From NCBI RefSeq assembly GCF_003026475.1, contig NZ_PYMC01000012.1:1-64000 (forward strand): 64,000 nucleotides of DNA, in the 5' to 3' direction. Origin of the DNA: Photobacterium lipolyticum (GTDB lineage: Bacteria > Pseudomonadota > Gammaproteobacteria > Enterobacterales > Vibrionaceae). Positions within the stretch are counted from its first letter, which is position 1, and the number at the start of each line of letters is the position of its first letter. Positions 53,908 to 64,000 of this stretch are shown here, in pieces. The position numbers were made by a program, and so were the translations under genes. The notes beneath the pieces are model-generated. The model did not search any database. It was not told where the DNA came from and was given only the letters and a program-made list of their open reading frames with translations.

Positions 53908-55083
53908 ATGAAAATCCTTGTCGATGAAAACATGCCCTATGCGCCAGAATTGTTCGGCCAGCTAGGGGAAGTGGTTGCCAAACCGGGCCGTACATTATCG
54001 GCTAGCGATTTAGTCGATGTTGACGCCCTGATGATCCGTTCGATAACTAAAGTCAATGAATCCTTACTGGCTGAAGCCGATAAGTTGAAATTCATTGGTA
54101 CCGCAACGGCAGGGTACGATCATGTCGATCAGGAATTACTGGCTGAGCGTGGTATTGCCTTCACTGCAGCACCGGGGTGCAACAAGGTCGGGGTCGCCGA
54201 GTACGTGTTAAGCAGCTTGATGGTGTTAGGTCAGCAGCAGGGCTTTTCTATTTTCGATAAAACGATCGGCATTATCGGCGCCGGGAATGTCGGAAGCTAT
54301 TTGGCACAATGTCTTGATGCGCTGGGTATTCGTTATTTGTTAAACGATCCACTGAAAAAGCAGCAAGGGGATAGCCGTATTTTTCATTCCCTTGAAACAC
54401 TCCAGACCCAGTGTGACGTGATCACCTTGCATACTCCGATCACCCGGGGCGGTGATTTTCCGACGTATCATTTAGTCGATGAAGCCTTTTTGGCAAAACT
54501 TGCACCCAATACCATTCTTATTAATGCGGCGCGTGGCCCCGTTGTTGATAATCAGGCGTTGAAAATGGCGTTGCAGCAATCACAATCTGGTCAGAACCAG
54601 GTACTGACTGCGGTGCTGGACGTGTTTGAGAAAGAGCCGTTAGTCGATTTGGAGTTGTTGCCATTACTGGCTTTTGCGACGCCTCATATTGCAGGTTACG
54701 GCTTAGAAGGTAAAGCGCGCGGCACCACCATGGTCTACAACTGTTTTTGTGAATCGCTCAATCTCACGCAGCAGGTTGCTGCTTCAAGTCTATTGCCGGT
54801 GGCCCCCGTTCCCTATGTTCGCTTGAGCAAACCGTGGGATGAAGCGACTCTTTTCATGTTGATCCAGTTGATTTATGACATCCGTAAAGATGACGCTCTA
54901 TTTAGACGAGAAATGACCCTGACAGCAGGCGATGATAGCCAAATGGCTGCTGCTTTTGATCAGATGAGAAAAAATTACTGGGATCGACGCGAATATAGTG
55001 CGATTACAGTAGCCGGAAAGGCCGACTTTGGGGTAGAGTCGCTGGCTAAATTAGGTTTTACAGTAGTAGAGGAAACTCAATGA
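53908..55083 (+). CDS. pdxB: Erythronate-4-phosphate dehydrogenase
   Basis: Second step of the DXP-dependent pyridoxal phosphate pathway. The 391-residue D-2-hydroxyacid dehydrogenase has the N-terminus [17 protein letters not shown], the NAD-binding [13 protein letters not shown] (about residues 120-132), the active-site [10 protein letters not shown] and the acid-base His in [16 protein letters not shown]. The C-terminal PdxB dimerisation domain is present. GGAG lies ahead of the ATG. Its 3' end overlaps asd by four bases (ATGA), the same pdxB-usg coupling as in E. coli. Confidence 0.96.
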   Translation: MKILVDENMPYAPELFGQLGEVVAKPGRTLSASDLVDVDALMIRSITKVNESLLAEADKLKFIGTATAGYDHVDQELLAERGIAFTAAPGCNKVGVAEYVLSSLMVLGQQQGFSIFDKTIGIIGAGNVGSYLAQCLDALGIRYLLNDPLKKQQGDSRIFHSLETLQTQCDVITLHTPITRGGDFPTYHLVDEAFLAKLAPNTILINAARGPVVDNQALKMALQQSQSGQNQVLTAVLDVFEKEPLVDLELLPLLAFATPHIAGYGLEGKARGTTMVYNCFCESLNLTQQVAASSLLPVAPVPYVRLSKPWDEATLFMLIQLIYDIRKDDALFRREMTLTAGDDSQMAAAFDQMRKNYWDRREYSAITVAGKADFGVESLAKLGFTVVEETQ

Positions 55084-56093
55084 GTCAGGAATTTGATATT
55101 GCAGTACTCGGCGCATCAGGCGTTGTAGGTGGAACGATGGTAGAGATACTGGAGGAACGCAATTTTCCTGTTCGTAATCTTTATTTACTGGCGACCGAGC
55201 GTGGCGCAGGTAAAGTATTGCGCTTCCACGGTAAATCGAAACGCATAACGGATGTTGAAGATTTTGACTGGAGCCAGGTACAGATTGCATTCTTCTCTGC
55301 CGGAGCCGAAGCATCTGAACACTGGGCACCGATAGCTGCAGATGCTGGGGTCATAGTGATCGATAACACATCCCGTTTCCGTTATGACTACGATGTTCCT
55401 CTGGTTGTGCCAGAGGTAAACCCGCATGCCATTGCTGACTATCGTAACCGTAACATTATTGCTAACCCTAACTGTTCAACGATTCAGATGCTGGTGGCAC
55501 TGAAGCCAATCCATGACGCCTACGGTATTGAGCGTATCAATGTGGCAACGTATCAGTCAGTATCCGGCTCAGGCAAAAAAGGCATCGACGAGTTGGCGGG
55601 ACAAACAGCGAAGCTGCTTAACGGTATGCCTGCCGAAAACAAGGCTTACGATAAGCAAATCGCGTTTAACTGCTTACCGCACATTGATGACTTCATGGAT
55701 AACGGCTACACCAAAGAAGAAATGAAAATGGTGTGGGAAACACAGAAGATCTTCGGTGACGACAGCATTCGTGTTAATCCGACTTGTGTACGGGTTCCCG
55801 TATTTTATGGCCATGCTGAAGCCGTGCATGTTGAAACCCGCCAGCCTGTAAATATCGAAGAAGCGATTAGCCTGCTTGACAATGCAGAAGGTATTGAAGT
55901 CTTCCACGGTAACGATTATCCAACTCAGGTGGGTGATGCAACGGGTAAAGATCACGTTATGGTGGCTCGTATTCGTGAAGATATCAGCCATCCATGCGGC
56001 CTGAATATGTGGGTTGTCGCCGATAATGTTCGTAAAGGCGCTGCAACTAACAGTGTTCAGATTGCAGAAAAACTGATCGCAGAGTATTTATAA
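55080..56093 (+). CDS. asd: Aspartate-semialdehyde dehydrogenase (USG-1 type)
   Basis: A 337-residue NADP-dependent enzyme of the aspartate family pathway. It has [20 protein letters not shown] (residues 11-30), the catalytic cysteine in NPNCSTIQM (about residue 132), the [10 protein letters not shown] loop, [20 protein letters not shown] with the catalytic His, and the C-terminal [10 protein letters not shown]. Because the catalytic residues are all present it should be active, unlike the E. coli pseudo-enzyme Usg at this locus. It is coupled to pdxB. A heptamer array begins at the base after its stop codon. Confidence 0.93.
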   Translation: MSQEFDIAVLGASGVVGGTMVEILEERNFPVRNLYLLATERGAGKVLRFHGKSKRITDVEDFDWSQVQIAFFSAGAEASEHWAPIAADAGVIVIDNTSRFRYDYDVPLVVPEVNPHAIADYRNRNIIANPNCSTIQMLVALKPIHDAYGIERINVATYQSVSGSGKKGIDELAGQTAKLLNGMPAENKAYDKQIAFNCLPHIDDFMDNGYTKEEMKMVWETQKIFGDDSIRVNPTCVRVPVFYGHAEAVHVETRQPVNIEEAISLLDNAEGIEVFHGNDYPTQVGDATGKDHVMVARIREDISHPCGLNMWVVADNVRKGAATNSVQIAEKLIAEYL

Positions 56094-56222
56094 GGTTCGA
56101 GTTTCTAGTAGCGAGTGCCGAGTATCGAGTATCGAGTATCTAGTATCTAGTATCTAGTATCTCGTAACTCATAACTCATAACTCGTACCTAGTTTCTAGC
56201 ATCGAGATTTATAATCTCGGTG
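56094..56222. repeat. 16-unit heptamer array abutting the asd stop codon
   Basis: From the first base after TAA, sixteen 7-bp units run in exact register to 56205 (GGTTCGA, GTTTCTA, GTAGCGA, GTATCGA twice, GTATCTA three times, GTATCTC, GTAACTC, ATAACTC twice and so on). A hairpin CGAGAT/ATCTCG closes the tract at about 56203-56219. Nothing else is seen before fimV (56223-56412). Confidence 0.95.
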
Positions 56223-56412
56223 CCTGAACCTTGATACTCGTCCCTTATTTGCTATTAACCCCACAGTTTTTCGTGAACAGGCTACAGTTTCTGCATGCCA
56301 GTTCGATATAGTAAATACGATTGGATAAGCCTTTGCGGCGCTTGCAGCCTTGTTGATATTTATCCAATCGATTTTATGTCATTCCATATCCTGCCAGAGA
56401 GGAACACGGGCA

Positions 56413-59400
56413 GTGTCTAATCAATCTAATATGATGAAACGTTTAATTTTACCGGTATTTTTCGCGACTGCAGCCTTCTTAGTACCGGTGCAGGTTCATG
56501 CTAATACTGTCCGTATTCTTGGCCCGGCTGATGATGATCAGCCTTTTGCCGTTTCTGACCGCTACCAAGACACTAACCAGACCGGGGCTGTATCCAACAC
56601 GGGTTCAGTTAATCAATATGGACCAACAAGGGATAATGAAACCTTGTGGTCGATTTCGTCTCGTTATCGTCCCAATCAATCTGTCTCTGTTTACCAGGTC
56701 ATTGGGGCGATCCATCGAGCTAACCCGCGAGCGTTTGAGAATAATAATATTCATGGCTTGATCCCGGGAAGCCAGCTGAGAATGCCGACAATGGCACAAA
56801 TTCAGCGTGAAGACATCGCGAGCGTTAAGCGCCGTTTAGAGATCGACCAACGCCGTCAGGCCCGCCGCACTGCCGTCCCGTCAACGCCCCGGGCTTTAGC
56901 AAATCAGTCACCCCAAAAATTGGCTAAGGCAGAACCTCCGGTTGTTGCCACCCCGTTAGCTCAGCCCGAAAATGCGAGCGAAGAAACGATCACTCCGAGC
57001 CAGAAAGCGACTGAAAGGGGAATTATTCCGGCAAAACCGTTGAAAGCGGCTCCGACAGAGCTGCAGGAGCAATTAGACGCATCTGACGTACAGATGACGA
57101 AGCTACTGGAAAGCAACCACTTGCTACGGGTTCGCCTGGCGGAAATGCGACATGAGGTAACCGCGCTTAAAGATCAGATTGCCGATGATGAAGAGTTGCG
57201 TGGTGAAATCATTGGTTTCCTTGAGCAGCAGAAAACCCAGCAGCAACAGCCTGTGGTTGAAGAGCCTTCTTGGGTTGACAGCGTAATCGCTAACCCATGG
57301 ATTTTAGCGGCAGTAGCGCTAATACCCGGAGCCTTGATTGCCGGTGCTATCGCGTTCTTTATGTTTGGTCGTAAGAAAAAAGAGGCTGGTTCGGATGATG
57401 TTAAGTCATTAGATGCCCCGGATACGAATGGGCCGGTTATGGTGGCACCGCCGATTGACGATGGCGATGAGATCCCGGATTTGACGCTGAGCGAAGATAA
57501 CGATATCGACGATTTATTCACCAGTGATGAGAGCTCGTTGTTTGATGATCCGGAAGAGAGTTTATTTACCTCGGATTCAGGGATGGAGATAGGGCATGCA
57601 GCAGGCGATGCTCACAGTCTGGACCTGTCATCCGATAGCGACGATGACTTTGATATCCATAGCGATCTTTCATCGAGCAGTATCTCTGTCAAAGGTAATG
57701 AGGAAGCGATTGGCCTGCAAGATATGGAGCGGGCGTTAGATTTGATGGAGCAATCATCGGAGCAAAGCTCAGATGAAGCCTTGGCTGCCATGTGGGAGCA
57801 GTCGTTGCAAGAACAAGATGACAATGAGCAAAATTTTGATCTCTCTTCAGATGAAGCGAACAGTGCTTTTGATGATGAGCTCATGACCAGTGATGGTCTT
57901 GACGAGGGTCTGCTTGATCAGTCGATTCTTGATGATCTGTTGTCAGAAGTTGAAAATGAAGTCGCTGACCAAGATGAGCTTGATTCTTTGTTCGACTCGG
58001 TTAGCACAGAGTCGCCGGAGTTGATGGGGGCTGACTCTTTTGTCAAAGCGCCTGACAGCAGCGCACTTGATAGCGGTGTTCTTGATACCGCTGCTCTTGA
58101 AAACAGTACTCTTGAAGATACGAGTGCTGCTGACAATATCGCCGAACAGGCTGCGGTAGATCAAGCTCTTGCAGAAGCGGCCGAACTGGCAAATCCAACC
58201 GTAGTCGATGAAGCCGTTTATTTCGCTGAGCATTCAGATGCAGAGCCCCCGGAACAAGACGCTGTTTTTAAAGAAGGCAGTGTCGAATTACTTGATGAAA
58301 TCATCGACGATGATGATGATGAGCTATCGAGTGACATAGATCTCGAAGAAAACAGTACGGCTTTGCTTGATGAGTTACTCGAAGGTGAAGATGATAGCAT
58401 TCTAAACCCTGCTATATCGATAGATGAGAATAGCACGGCATTACTTGATGAGCTGCTTGATGAGGCGGACGATGACTTTGAAAATGAAGCGTCGGAGCTA
58501 AATGTTGCGACAGAGCTAGATGATGAGCTAAACAGTCTGGTTGATAATAGCTTAGACATTGATGATCTGGTTATTGAAGAAAACAGTACTGATTTGCTGG
58601 ATGATATTCTTGAAGAGCACCTGATTTCGGATGTGCTCAGTTCTGCAGAATCAGACGGTGCTGAGTCTCGTGACATTGCTCCTGGCCTTGCGGAACAGAT
58701 AGATCCTGAATTTGATCCTGTTGATAGCGGCAGTTCAGTCAATGGAATTGAAACTGTCGTTGATGAGAGAGGAAACGGTACCGATGAAATGGATGCTGAT
58801 TTTCCTTCGCAAGAGGTTCCGGCGGCAGCTTTCGACGCTATTCTCAATGAAGCGCTAGAGACTCAACTTCATGATGAGTTGACACCGAAGCCACAAAACA
58901 TAGAACCAACGGATGTCGATGAACCTGCTTTGCAATCGGCAAATCTTGCTGAAGAGGAAGCCGTTTTAGAGCCTGAATCGGATTCAATACCGGCCCCTGA
59001 GTCTGGCTTAATGTCAGAAGAACAAGACAGTATCGATTCTCTGGTTGCTGATGTTGAAAGCTTGTTTGATGAGCCTGAGAGCGATGATATTCAGGATTTA
59101 GAGCGCAGTGTTGATGAGCTGCTTGAAACCGTGAATAACCCGGCCTTCGATAAGCCCGTTGTCGATCCTGCCATCGAGCAGCCAGTTATTGATTCAGATG
59201 AGTTCCCGGTCTTCGATGAAGAAGCGGCTCTGGCAGAAGTAGAATCTGATGCAAATCAGTTCCAGGGTTTACCGCCTATAGGCTCTGAGGTTGGGGAGTC
59301 TCTGTCTTTAGATGACCTTCCAGAGTTTGATGAAGAAGCGGCGTTCAATGATCCTGAGGCTGATGCCGTAGAAGAAGCATTATCTCCGCTTTCTGAAGAT

Positions 59401-60570
59401 GAAGAGCAAGCGGCTCTAGACAATATGATTAAGCAGCTGCAGCAAGCGGTTGAGGCTGCCGATAAGCCTCAGCAAGCGAATGAGCTTACTGAAGATGCAC
59501 TGCTGGCTCCATCGGTACAACCTGAAGAGTTCAGTGCTGCGGAATTTGAGTTTGCAGCAATCGATCCTGCAACCTTGCCTGAGTTCAGTGAAGATGAAGC
59601 GCTGCAAGCATCCTTTGAAGAGCAACATGAACTGGAACAATATGAGCTTGAACAAGGGCTGAAAGAGCGGTACTCCGCCCAACCGCTGCCCGCTCAACCA
59701 CAGCCCGTGTCCGCTGACGTGTTCGATGAAAACCTGATTGAGTCCGCGGGACTGGACATGGCGGCGTTGCTTACTGAACCTGATTCAATGTTTGAATTTG
59801 AAGCAGAGCCTGAAACCCCAGCAGAGCCAGAGCCAGCGCAGAATAAGACGTCGGTATCAGAGCTGCCAAGTTCAGCTGCGCAACCTGATTTAGACGAACA
59901 ATTTGACTTAGACGAGCAAGTTGAGGCAACAGAAGCGCAAGTATCGAAGCCCGGCGTGAAAGCGGACTTACGTCTGCCCGATGAGCAAGGTTTAGACGTT
60001 GACGAACGTGAGCGTTTATTGTTTGAAGAGCCTACTGATTATAATGACGATACCGATATTGTTATGTCAGAAGAAGATGCGGCAATTTGGGCAACGTCAA
60101 TACCTGAACCGGAACTTGAAAGTGAAAATTGGTCTGAACAGCCGTATATGCAGGTTGAAGATGTCGATGCGTTTGATCCTGAAGCACTGCTTGCAGAAGC
60201 AGAAGAATCGTCTTTACTGCTCGATGAAGGTGCCAGTGAATTACTGGAAGAAGAGGAGTCAGCTAGCTCTCCCTATATCAGTATTGAAGAGCTGATGAAG
60301 GACGACGAGCTGAATAATCCGCTCGATTTGGATAGCGAACCATTGAACTTAGAGGTCGGCTTAGACGAGTTTCCGGATGTACTGGCTGATATTGAATCTT
60401 TTGATGTTGATGACCAAGGTGAATTCGCCAGCAAGTTAGATTTAGCCAAGGCTTATTTAGAGATGAATGATGCTGATGGTGCGATTGCTCTGCTGGAAGA
60501 TGTCGCTGCCAGTGGCGATGCAGGCAGCCAACGTGAAGCGAAGAGCTTACTGACGCAATACCACAGATAA
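56413..60570 (+). CDS. fimV: FimV/HubP polar landmark protein
   Basis: A very long (about 1385 residues) inner-membrane protein. In Vibrio the homologue HubP organises cell-pole proteins. Order: signal region (LILPVFFATAAFLVPVQVHA), periplasmic LysM-like domain (ETLWSISSRYRP ... VIGAIHRANPRAF, about residues 70-120), a coiled coil (ELQEQLDASDVQMTKLL, about 215-260), one TM segment (NPWILAAVALIPGALIAGAIAFFMF, summarised by its ends, near 295-320), a long acidic cytoplasmic region with repeats of an ENSTALLDELL motif, and the C-terminal FimV TPR domain (KLDLAKAYLEMNDADGAIALL). The start may be GTG 56413 or ATG 56431. Confidence 0.92.
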   Translation: MSNQSNMMKRLILPVFFATAAFLVPVQVHANTVRILGPADDDQPFAVSDRYQDTNQTGAVSNTGSVNQYGPTRDNETLWSISSRYRPNQSVSVYQVIGAIHRANPRAFENNNIHGLIPGSQLRMPTMAQIQREDIASVKRRLEIDQRRQARRTAVPSTPRALANQSPQKLAKAEPPVVATPLAQPENASEETITPSQKATERGIIPAKPLKAAPTELQEQLDASDVQMTKLLESNHLLRVRLAEMRHEVTALKDQIADDEELRGEIIGFLEQQKTQQQQPVVEEPSWVDSVIANPWILAAVALIPGALIAGAIAFFMFGRKKKEAGSDDVKSLDAPDTNGPVMVAPPIDDGDEIPDLTLSEDNDIDDLFTSDESSLFDDPEESLFTSDSGMEIGHAAGDAHSLDLSSDSDDDFDIHSDLSSSSISVKGNEEAIGLQDMERALDLMEQSSEQSSDEALAAMWEQSLQEQDDNEQNFDLSSDEANSAFDDELMTSDGLDEGLLDQSILDDLLSEVENEVADQDELDSLFDSVSTESPELMGADSFVKAPDSSALDSGVLDTAALENSTLEDTSAADNIAEQAAVDQALAEAAELANPTVVDEAVYFAEHSDAEPPEQDAVFKEGSVELLDEIIDDDDDELSSDIDLEENSTALLDELLEGEDDSILNPAISIDENSTALLDELLDEADDDFENEASELNVATELDDELNSLVDNSLDIDDLVIEENSTDLLDDILEEHLISDVLSSAESDGAESRDIAPGLAEQIDPEFDPVDSGSSVNGIETVVDERGNGTDEMDADFPSQEVPAAAFDAILNEALETQLHDELTPKPQNIEPTDVDEPALQSANLAEEEAVLEPESDSIPAPESGLMSEEQDSIDSLVADVESLFDEPESDDIQDLERSVDELLETVNNPAFDKPVVDPAIEQPVIDSDEFPVFDEEAALAEVESDANQFQGLPPIGSEVGESLSLDDLPEFDEEAAFNDPEADAVEEALSPLSEDEEQAALDNMIKQLQQAVEAADKPQQANELTEDALLAPSVQPEEFSAAEFEFAAIDPATLPEFSEDEALQASFEEQHELEQYELEQGLKERYSAQPLPAQPQPVSADVFDENLIESAGLDMAALLTEPDSMFEFEAEPETPAEPEPAQNKTSVSELPSSAAQPDLDEQFDLDEQVEATEAQVSKPGVKADLRLPDEQGLDVDERERLLFEEPTDYNDDTDIVMSEEDAAIWATSIPEPELESENWSEQPYMQVEDVDAFDPEALLAEAEESSLLLDEGASELLEEEESASSPYISIEELMKDDELNNPLDLDSEPLNLEVGLDEFPDVLADIESFDVDDQGEFASKLDLAKAYLEMNDADGAIALLEDVAASGDAGSQREAKSLLTQYHR

Positions 60571-60582
60571 GCCCATGAATAT

Positions 60583-60622
60583 CCCCTTAGACGGCGTATC
60601 AAGCGTCTAGGGGGGTTCTTTT
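60583..60622 (+). terminator. Terminator after fimV
   Basis: CCCCTTAGACG (from 60583) pairs with CGTCTAGGGG (from 60604) with one bulged T, followed by GGTTCTTTT. Confidence 0.75.
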
Positions 60623-60692
60623 CCCACACTCTATTCCTTATAATCCCCCCTTTTGATATTGGCCATGTGCCGCTCTGAGAACGAATTAAATT

Positions 60693-61478
60693 ATGCGAAT
60701 AGCTTTAGGTATTGAGTACGACGGTGCAAAGTACTGTGGTTGGCAACGTCAACGTGATGTAGATAGTGTTCAGGAACGCTTGGAAAAGGCGTTGTCACAT
60801 GTGGCTAATCAGCCTATTGCCGTGTTTTGTGCTGGCCGTACAGATACTGGGGTTCACGGAACAGGTCAAGTTGTGCATTTTGACGTTGATGTTGAACGTA
60901 AAATGGTTGCGTGGACAATTGGTGTCAACGCGCACCTGCCAAAAGATATCGCAGTACGTTGGGCAACAGAAGTGAGTGATGATTTTCATGCCCGTTTTAG
61001 TGCCACAGCACGTCGCTATCGCTACATCATTTATAATAATCCATTACGTCCGGCTATATTTGGTATTGGTGTTAGCCATTATCATGGCCACCTAGACGAG
61101 AAAAAAATGCATGAAGCAGCGCAATATTTAGTTGGAGAGCATGACTTTTCGTCAGTGCGTGCGACTCAATGTCAATCACGAAGCCCATGGCGTGATATGA
61201 AGCATGTAAATGTGAGCCGTCAGGGGGATTTTGTGATCATCGATATCAAAGCTAATGCGTTTGTACACCACATGGTACGCAATATTGCGGGTAGTCTGAT
61301 CCGGGTAGGTCGCGGCCAGGAAACCCCGGAGTGGATGAAGTGGGTACTTGAGCAAAAAGATCGTCGCGTTGCAGGTGAAACCGCAAAAGCCGCGGGACTA
61401 TACTTAGTCGCGGTCGATTACCCTGAAGAATTTGGTTTACCAACAGCACCGCTGGGACCTCTTTTCCTTGCGGATTGA
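60693..61478 (+). CDS. truA: tRNA pseudouridine(38-40) synthase
   Basis: Modifies U38-U40 in the anticodon stem-loop of many tRNAs. The 261-residue product is full length, with the catalytic aspartate in [13 protein letters not shown] (about residues 49-61), the N-terminal [33 protein letters not shown] and the C-terminal [19 protein letters not shown]. It follows fimV and precedes accD, as truA, dedA and accD are grouped in E. coli; no dedA is present here. Confidence 0.96.
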   Translation: MRIALGIEYDGAKYCGWQRQRDVDSVQERLEKALSHVANQPIAVFCAGRTDTGVHGTGQVVHFDVDVERKMVAWTIGVNAHLPKDIAVRWATEVSDDFHARFSATARRYRYIIYNNPLRPAIFGIGVSHYHGHLDEKKMHEAAQYLVGEHDFSSVRATQCQSRSPWRDMKHVNVSRQGDFVIIDIKANAFVHHMVRNIAGSLIRVGRGQETPEWMKWVLEQKDRRVAGETAKAAGLYLVAVDYPEEFGLPTAPLGPLFLAD

Positions 61479-61481
61479 GGT

Positions 61482-61518
61482 AACTGGCGTATAAACCATA
61501 AGGTACAACCAGTTTTTT
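61482..61518 (+). terminator. Terminator after truA
   Basis: AACTGG (61482-61487) pairs with CCAGTT (61509-61514), extended by inner GTA/TAC pairs, followed by a run of T. Confidence 0.55.
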
Positions 61519-61619
61519 ATCTACAGATTGACAACTTTGTGCTTTAATTCACCTCCGATAGTTAACGAATTTGCATCCTCGGCTTAAATGAGCGGGGGAA
61601 TATAGACTAAAGGTCATTC

Positions 61620-62546
61620 ATGAGCTGGCTTGAAAAGATCCTAACCAAAAGCAATATTGTCTCTTCTCGAAAAGTGTCGATCCCTGAAGGGGTCTGGACA
61701 AAATGTACGTCATGTGAACAAGTGCTTTATCACGCCGATCTGGAACGTAACCTCGAAGTGTGTCCAAAGTGTGACCATCACATGCGTATGAAGGCGCGCC
61801 GTCGTCTTGAGACTTTTCTTGATACAGAAAGCCCGGTTGAACTGGCTGCTGATATGGAACCGAAAGATAAACTGAAGTTCCGTGATTCAAAGAAATATAA
61901 AGACCGTCTTTCAGCTGCCCAAAAAAACAGTGGCGAAAAAGACGCGCTAGTCGTGATGAAGGGTACTCTGCTGGAGCAAACAATTGTTGCCTGTGCGTTT
62001 GAGTTTTCTTTCATGGGCGGTTCAATGGGCTCTGTTGTCGGCGCTAAATTTGTTCGTGCTGTTGACGAAGCCATTGCCAGCAATTGTGCACTGGTTTGTT
62101 TCTCTGCCAGTGGCGGAGCGCGCATGCAGGAGGCACTGATGTCTCTGATGCAGATGGCAAAAACCAGTGCGGCATTAGAACGTCTGTCGGCTAAAGGGCT
62201 GCCATTTATTTCCGTACTGACTGATCCAACGATGGGCGGTGTTTCGGCAAGTCTGGCTATGCTGGGTGATATTAACATTGGTGAGCCAAAAGCACTGATC
62301 GGTTTTGCGGGTCAGCGTGTTATTGAGCAGACAGTACGTGAAAAACTCCCTGAAGGTTTCCAGCGTAGTGAATTCCTGCTTGAGCACGGTGCGATTGATA
62401 TGATCGTTGATCGTCGCGAAATGCGTCAGCGTATTGGCGGCCTGGTGGCTAAAATGACGAACCATACATCACCTTTAGTCGTGCCGGTTGATCAACCTCA
62501 GCAAGCGCAGACAGAAGCTGAAACAGAAAATAACGAAGAGGCATAA
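61620..62546 (+). CDS. accD: Acetyl-CoA carboxylase carboxyltransferase subunit beta
   Basis: With AccA forms the carboxyltransferase that makes malonyl-CoA. The 308-residue product has the N-terminal four-cysteine zinc ribbon ([10 protein letters not shown] ... CPKCDHH, about residues 27-49). The crotonase-fold core has [46 protein letters not shown] and [12 protein letters not shown] long acidic Gln/Glu tail ends the chain. Full length and standard. Confidence 0.96.
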   Translation: MSWLEKILTKSNIVSSRKVSIPEGVWTKCTSCEQVLYHADLERNLEVCPKCDHHMRMKARRRLETFLDTESPVELAADMEPKDKLKFRDSKKYKDRLSAAQKNSGEKDALVVMKGTLLEQTIVACAFEFSFMGGSMGSVVGAKFVRAVDEAIASNCALVCFSASGGARMQEALMSLMQMAKTSAALERLSAKGLPFISVLTDPTMGGVSASLAMLGDINIGEPKALIGFAGQRVIEQTVREKLPEGFQRSEFLLEHGAIDMIVDRREMRQRIGGLVAKMTNHTSPLVVPVDQPQQAQTEAETENNEEA

Positions 62547-62695
62547 GCCTTTTTGATGTAGCCACTGAATCGGGTATTGAGTCATAGAGACAAGAAAAAA
62601 ACCACATAGCGGGTGCTAAGTAGAATTTCTTTCTTGTTTGCATGAACTCAGGCTCGGTTCAGTGTTAAATTAGTACCTTCGATGGGTATTAATAA

Positions 62696-63982
62696 GTGAA
62701 TACATCACCAATGTCTGGATTGACCGCTCCACAAGCCACAGCCTCCCTTTCCTCCTGGCTGACCTATTTAGAAAAACTTCATACCAGCGCCATTGATCTT
62801 GGTTTAGATCGCGTGCTTGCCGTCGCACAACATGCTCAGCTAACCAAACCCGCAGAGCGGGTGATCACCGTCGCGGGAACCAATGGTAAAGGCTCTACCT
62901 GTGCCATTCTTGAAGCTATTTTGCTAGATGCAGGATATAGCGTGGGTGTCTATAGCTCTCCTCATCTGGTTCGTTATAACGAACGTGTTCGCATTAACGG
63001 CCAGGAGCTGGCTGATCATGAACATAGCCAGGCTTTTGCTTATATAGATCAGTGCCGGGGAGAAACTAGTTTAAGCCTATTTGAATTTGGCACATTGGCA
63101 GCGCTGCACCTGTTTAAGCAGCATCAGGTGGATGTGGCGATTCTGGAAGTCGGGCTGGGCGGGCGTCTGGATGCGACGAACATTGTCGAACATGATGTCG
63201 CGGTGATCACCAGCCTTGCCGTCGATCACGTTGATTGGTTAGGTGATGATATTGAAGTCATTGGGTACGAGAAGGCCGGTATCTTCCGTTCCGATAAGCC
63301 GGCAATTTGTGGCCAGCCTAATCCGCCTTCCACCGTACCGGCGCATGCCGACGATATCGGTGCGCACTTATACCAGGTTGGTTATCAGTTCAGTTATGAA
63401 CACCACGGCGATAGCTGGAGCTGGCACTGCGGCGCGTTTGACTTACAGCAGCTCCCGCTGCCGTCGTTGCCTTTGCCTAATGCCGCTACCGCCTTGATGG
63501 CGTTAGGCACGGCAGAGCTGAATATCAGCGACGAAAACATTGCTGCGGGCTTGGCTAAGGCTTCACTGCCCGGCAGAATGGAGCGGGTGGCTGAAACACC
63601 GTTAGTGATTATGGACGTTGCGCATAACCCTCATTCTGCCAATTATTTTGCCACTCAGATGGAGCTGCTGAAAAAGCGGGAAAACAAAGCCCGTATTCAC
63701 GCGGTTGTCGCTATGTTGCATGATAAAGATATCGCATCGACGATTGCAGAGATGAAAGGAATTGTTGATGTATGGTATCCAGCGTCCTTAAAAGGCCCGC
63801 GAGCGGCCAAAGCAGAAGAGATCATTGAACATTTACCTCATGCTACGGCCGGGTTTTCAACACCGGAGCAAGCTTTTGACGCAGCGCTAACACAGGCAGA
63901 AGAGGACGATGTGGTAATCGTCTTTGGCTCGTTTTACACTGTCGGTCAGATTTCCAGCCATCTTGTAACAACACAGGAGTAA
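62696..63982 (+). CDS. folC: Bifunctional folylpolyglutamate/dihydrofolate synthase
   Basis: A Mur-ligase family enzyme (428 residues) that makes dihydrofolate and adds glutamates to folates. The ATP-binding loop VAGTNGKGSTCAILEAILLDAG is seen here as its TNGKGST core (about residues 62-68). SSPHLVRYNERVRING, EVGLGGRLDATN, the LPGRMERV segment and DVAHNPHSA follow. The start is GTG at 62696 (GGG about ten bases upstream); ATG at 62711 is the alternative. It is between accD and dedD, the E. coli order. Confidence 0.95.
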   Translation: MNTSPMSGLTAPQATASLSSWLTYLEKLHTSAIDLGLDRVLAVAQHAQLTKPAERVITVAGTNGKGSTCAILEAILLDAGYSVGVYSSPHLVRYNERVRINGQELADHEHSQAFAYIDQCRGETSLSLFEFGTLAALHLFKQHQVDVAILEVGLGGRLDATNIVEHDVAVITSLAVDHVDWLGDDIEVIGYEKAGIFRSDKPAICGQPNPPSTVPAHADDIGAHLYQVGYQFSYEHHGDSWSWHCGAFDLQQLPLPSLPLPNAATALMALGTAELNISDENIAAGLAKASLPGRMERVAETPLVIMDVAHNPHSANYFATQMELLKKRENKARIHAVVAMLHDKDIASTIAEMKGIVDVWYPASLKGPRAAKAEEIIEHLPHATAGFSTPEQAFDAALTQAEEDDVVIVFGSFYTVGQISSHLVTTQE

Positions 63983-63984
63983 AT

Positions 63985-64000
63985 GTGGCGAGTAAATTCC
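63985..64000 (+). CDS. dedD: Start of dedD (SPOR-domain protein), cut by the window edge
   Basis: A GTG start two bases after the folC stop, with AGGAG seven bases upstream, reads M-A-S-K-F before the window ends. DedD proteins of Vibrio-type bacteria begin this way, and dedD follows folC in E. coli. Only five codons are visible, so the call rests on position and these residues. Confidence 0.6.

Overview
This window looks like primary-chromosome sequence of a marine gammaproteobacterium of the Vibrionaceae, probably Photobacterium or a close relative. The backbone genes (aroC, yfcL, mnmC, fabB, pdxB, asd/usg, fimV/hubP, truA, accD, folC, start of dedD) follow the order of the E. coli chromosome from aroC to dedD, and their products read as Vibrio-type proteins. 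Genus is an inference; no rRNA is present.

Layout. 1-300: two identical tRNA-Tyr genes on the minus strand. 0.7-5.0 kb: an RND efflux adaptor/pump pair. 5-12.4 kb: housekeeping genes (outer-membrane protein, rluF, manA, aroC, a TRIC-family membrane protein, yfcL, a small membrane ORF). 12.8-49.6 kb: a large surface-polysaccharide island between yfcL and mnmC, which are neighbours in E. coli. 49.9-64 kb: mnmC, fabB, pdxB, asd, fimV, truA, accD, folC and the first codons of dedD.

The island. A yjbEFGH operon (minus strand) is divergent from wza-wzb-wzc, whose leader carries an ops/JUMPstart (RfaH) site. An ISAs1-family insertion with a 10-bp target duplication sits after wzc, next to a terminator-like hairpin and an older IS relic. 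Then come gmd, a GDP-sugar epimerase/reductase, a ColD-type dehydratase with His in place of the PLP lysine, gmm and manC: a GDP-L-colitose gene set. A visibly AT-rich block follows with five glycosyltransferases, Wzy, Wzx, a predicted glucuronyl C5-epimerase and an acetyltransferase. After it lie manB, ugd, galE, galU, two WecA-like initiating transferases, an Rjg-type metallo-beta-lactamase protein and a second YjbE-like protein. Together they predict a Wzy-dependent capsule or O-antigen containing colitose and a uronic acid that may be epimerised.

Non-coding DNA. The intergenic DNA outside the polysaccharide core is the most unusual part. (1) Arrays of degenerate 7-bp units built on CTCG/CGAG/CTAG keep exact 7-bp register for up to 210 bp; as a rule the 5' part carries CGAG and the 3' part CTCG, so an array can fold back on itself. 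(2) A 187-bp element bounded by AGTACT occurs five times (four copies of exactly 187 bp, one of 180) plus a deleted remnant, often nested inside the heptamer arrays. (3) A third motif of about 35-45 bp, with two copies of GGTTCTATGG or variants, recurs about eight times. I saw none of these between wzc and galU, which marks that block as a separately acquired or exchanged cassette.
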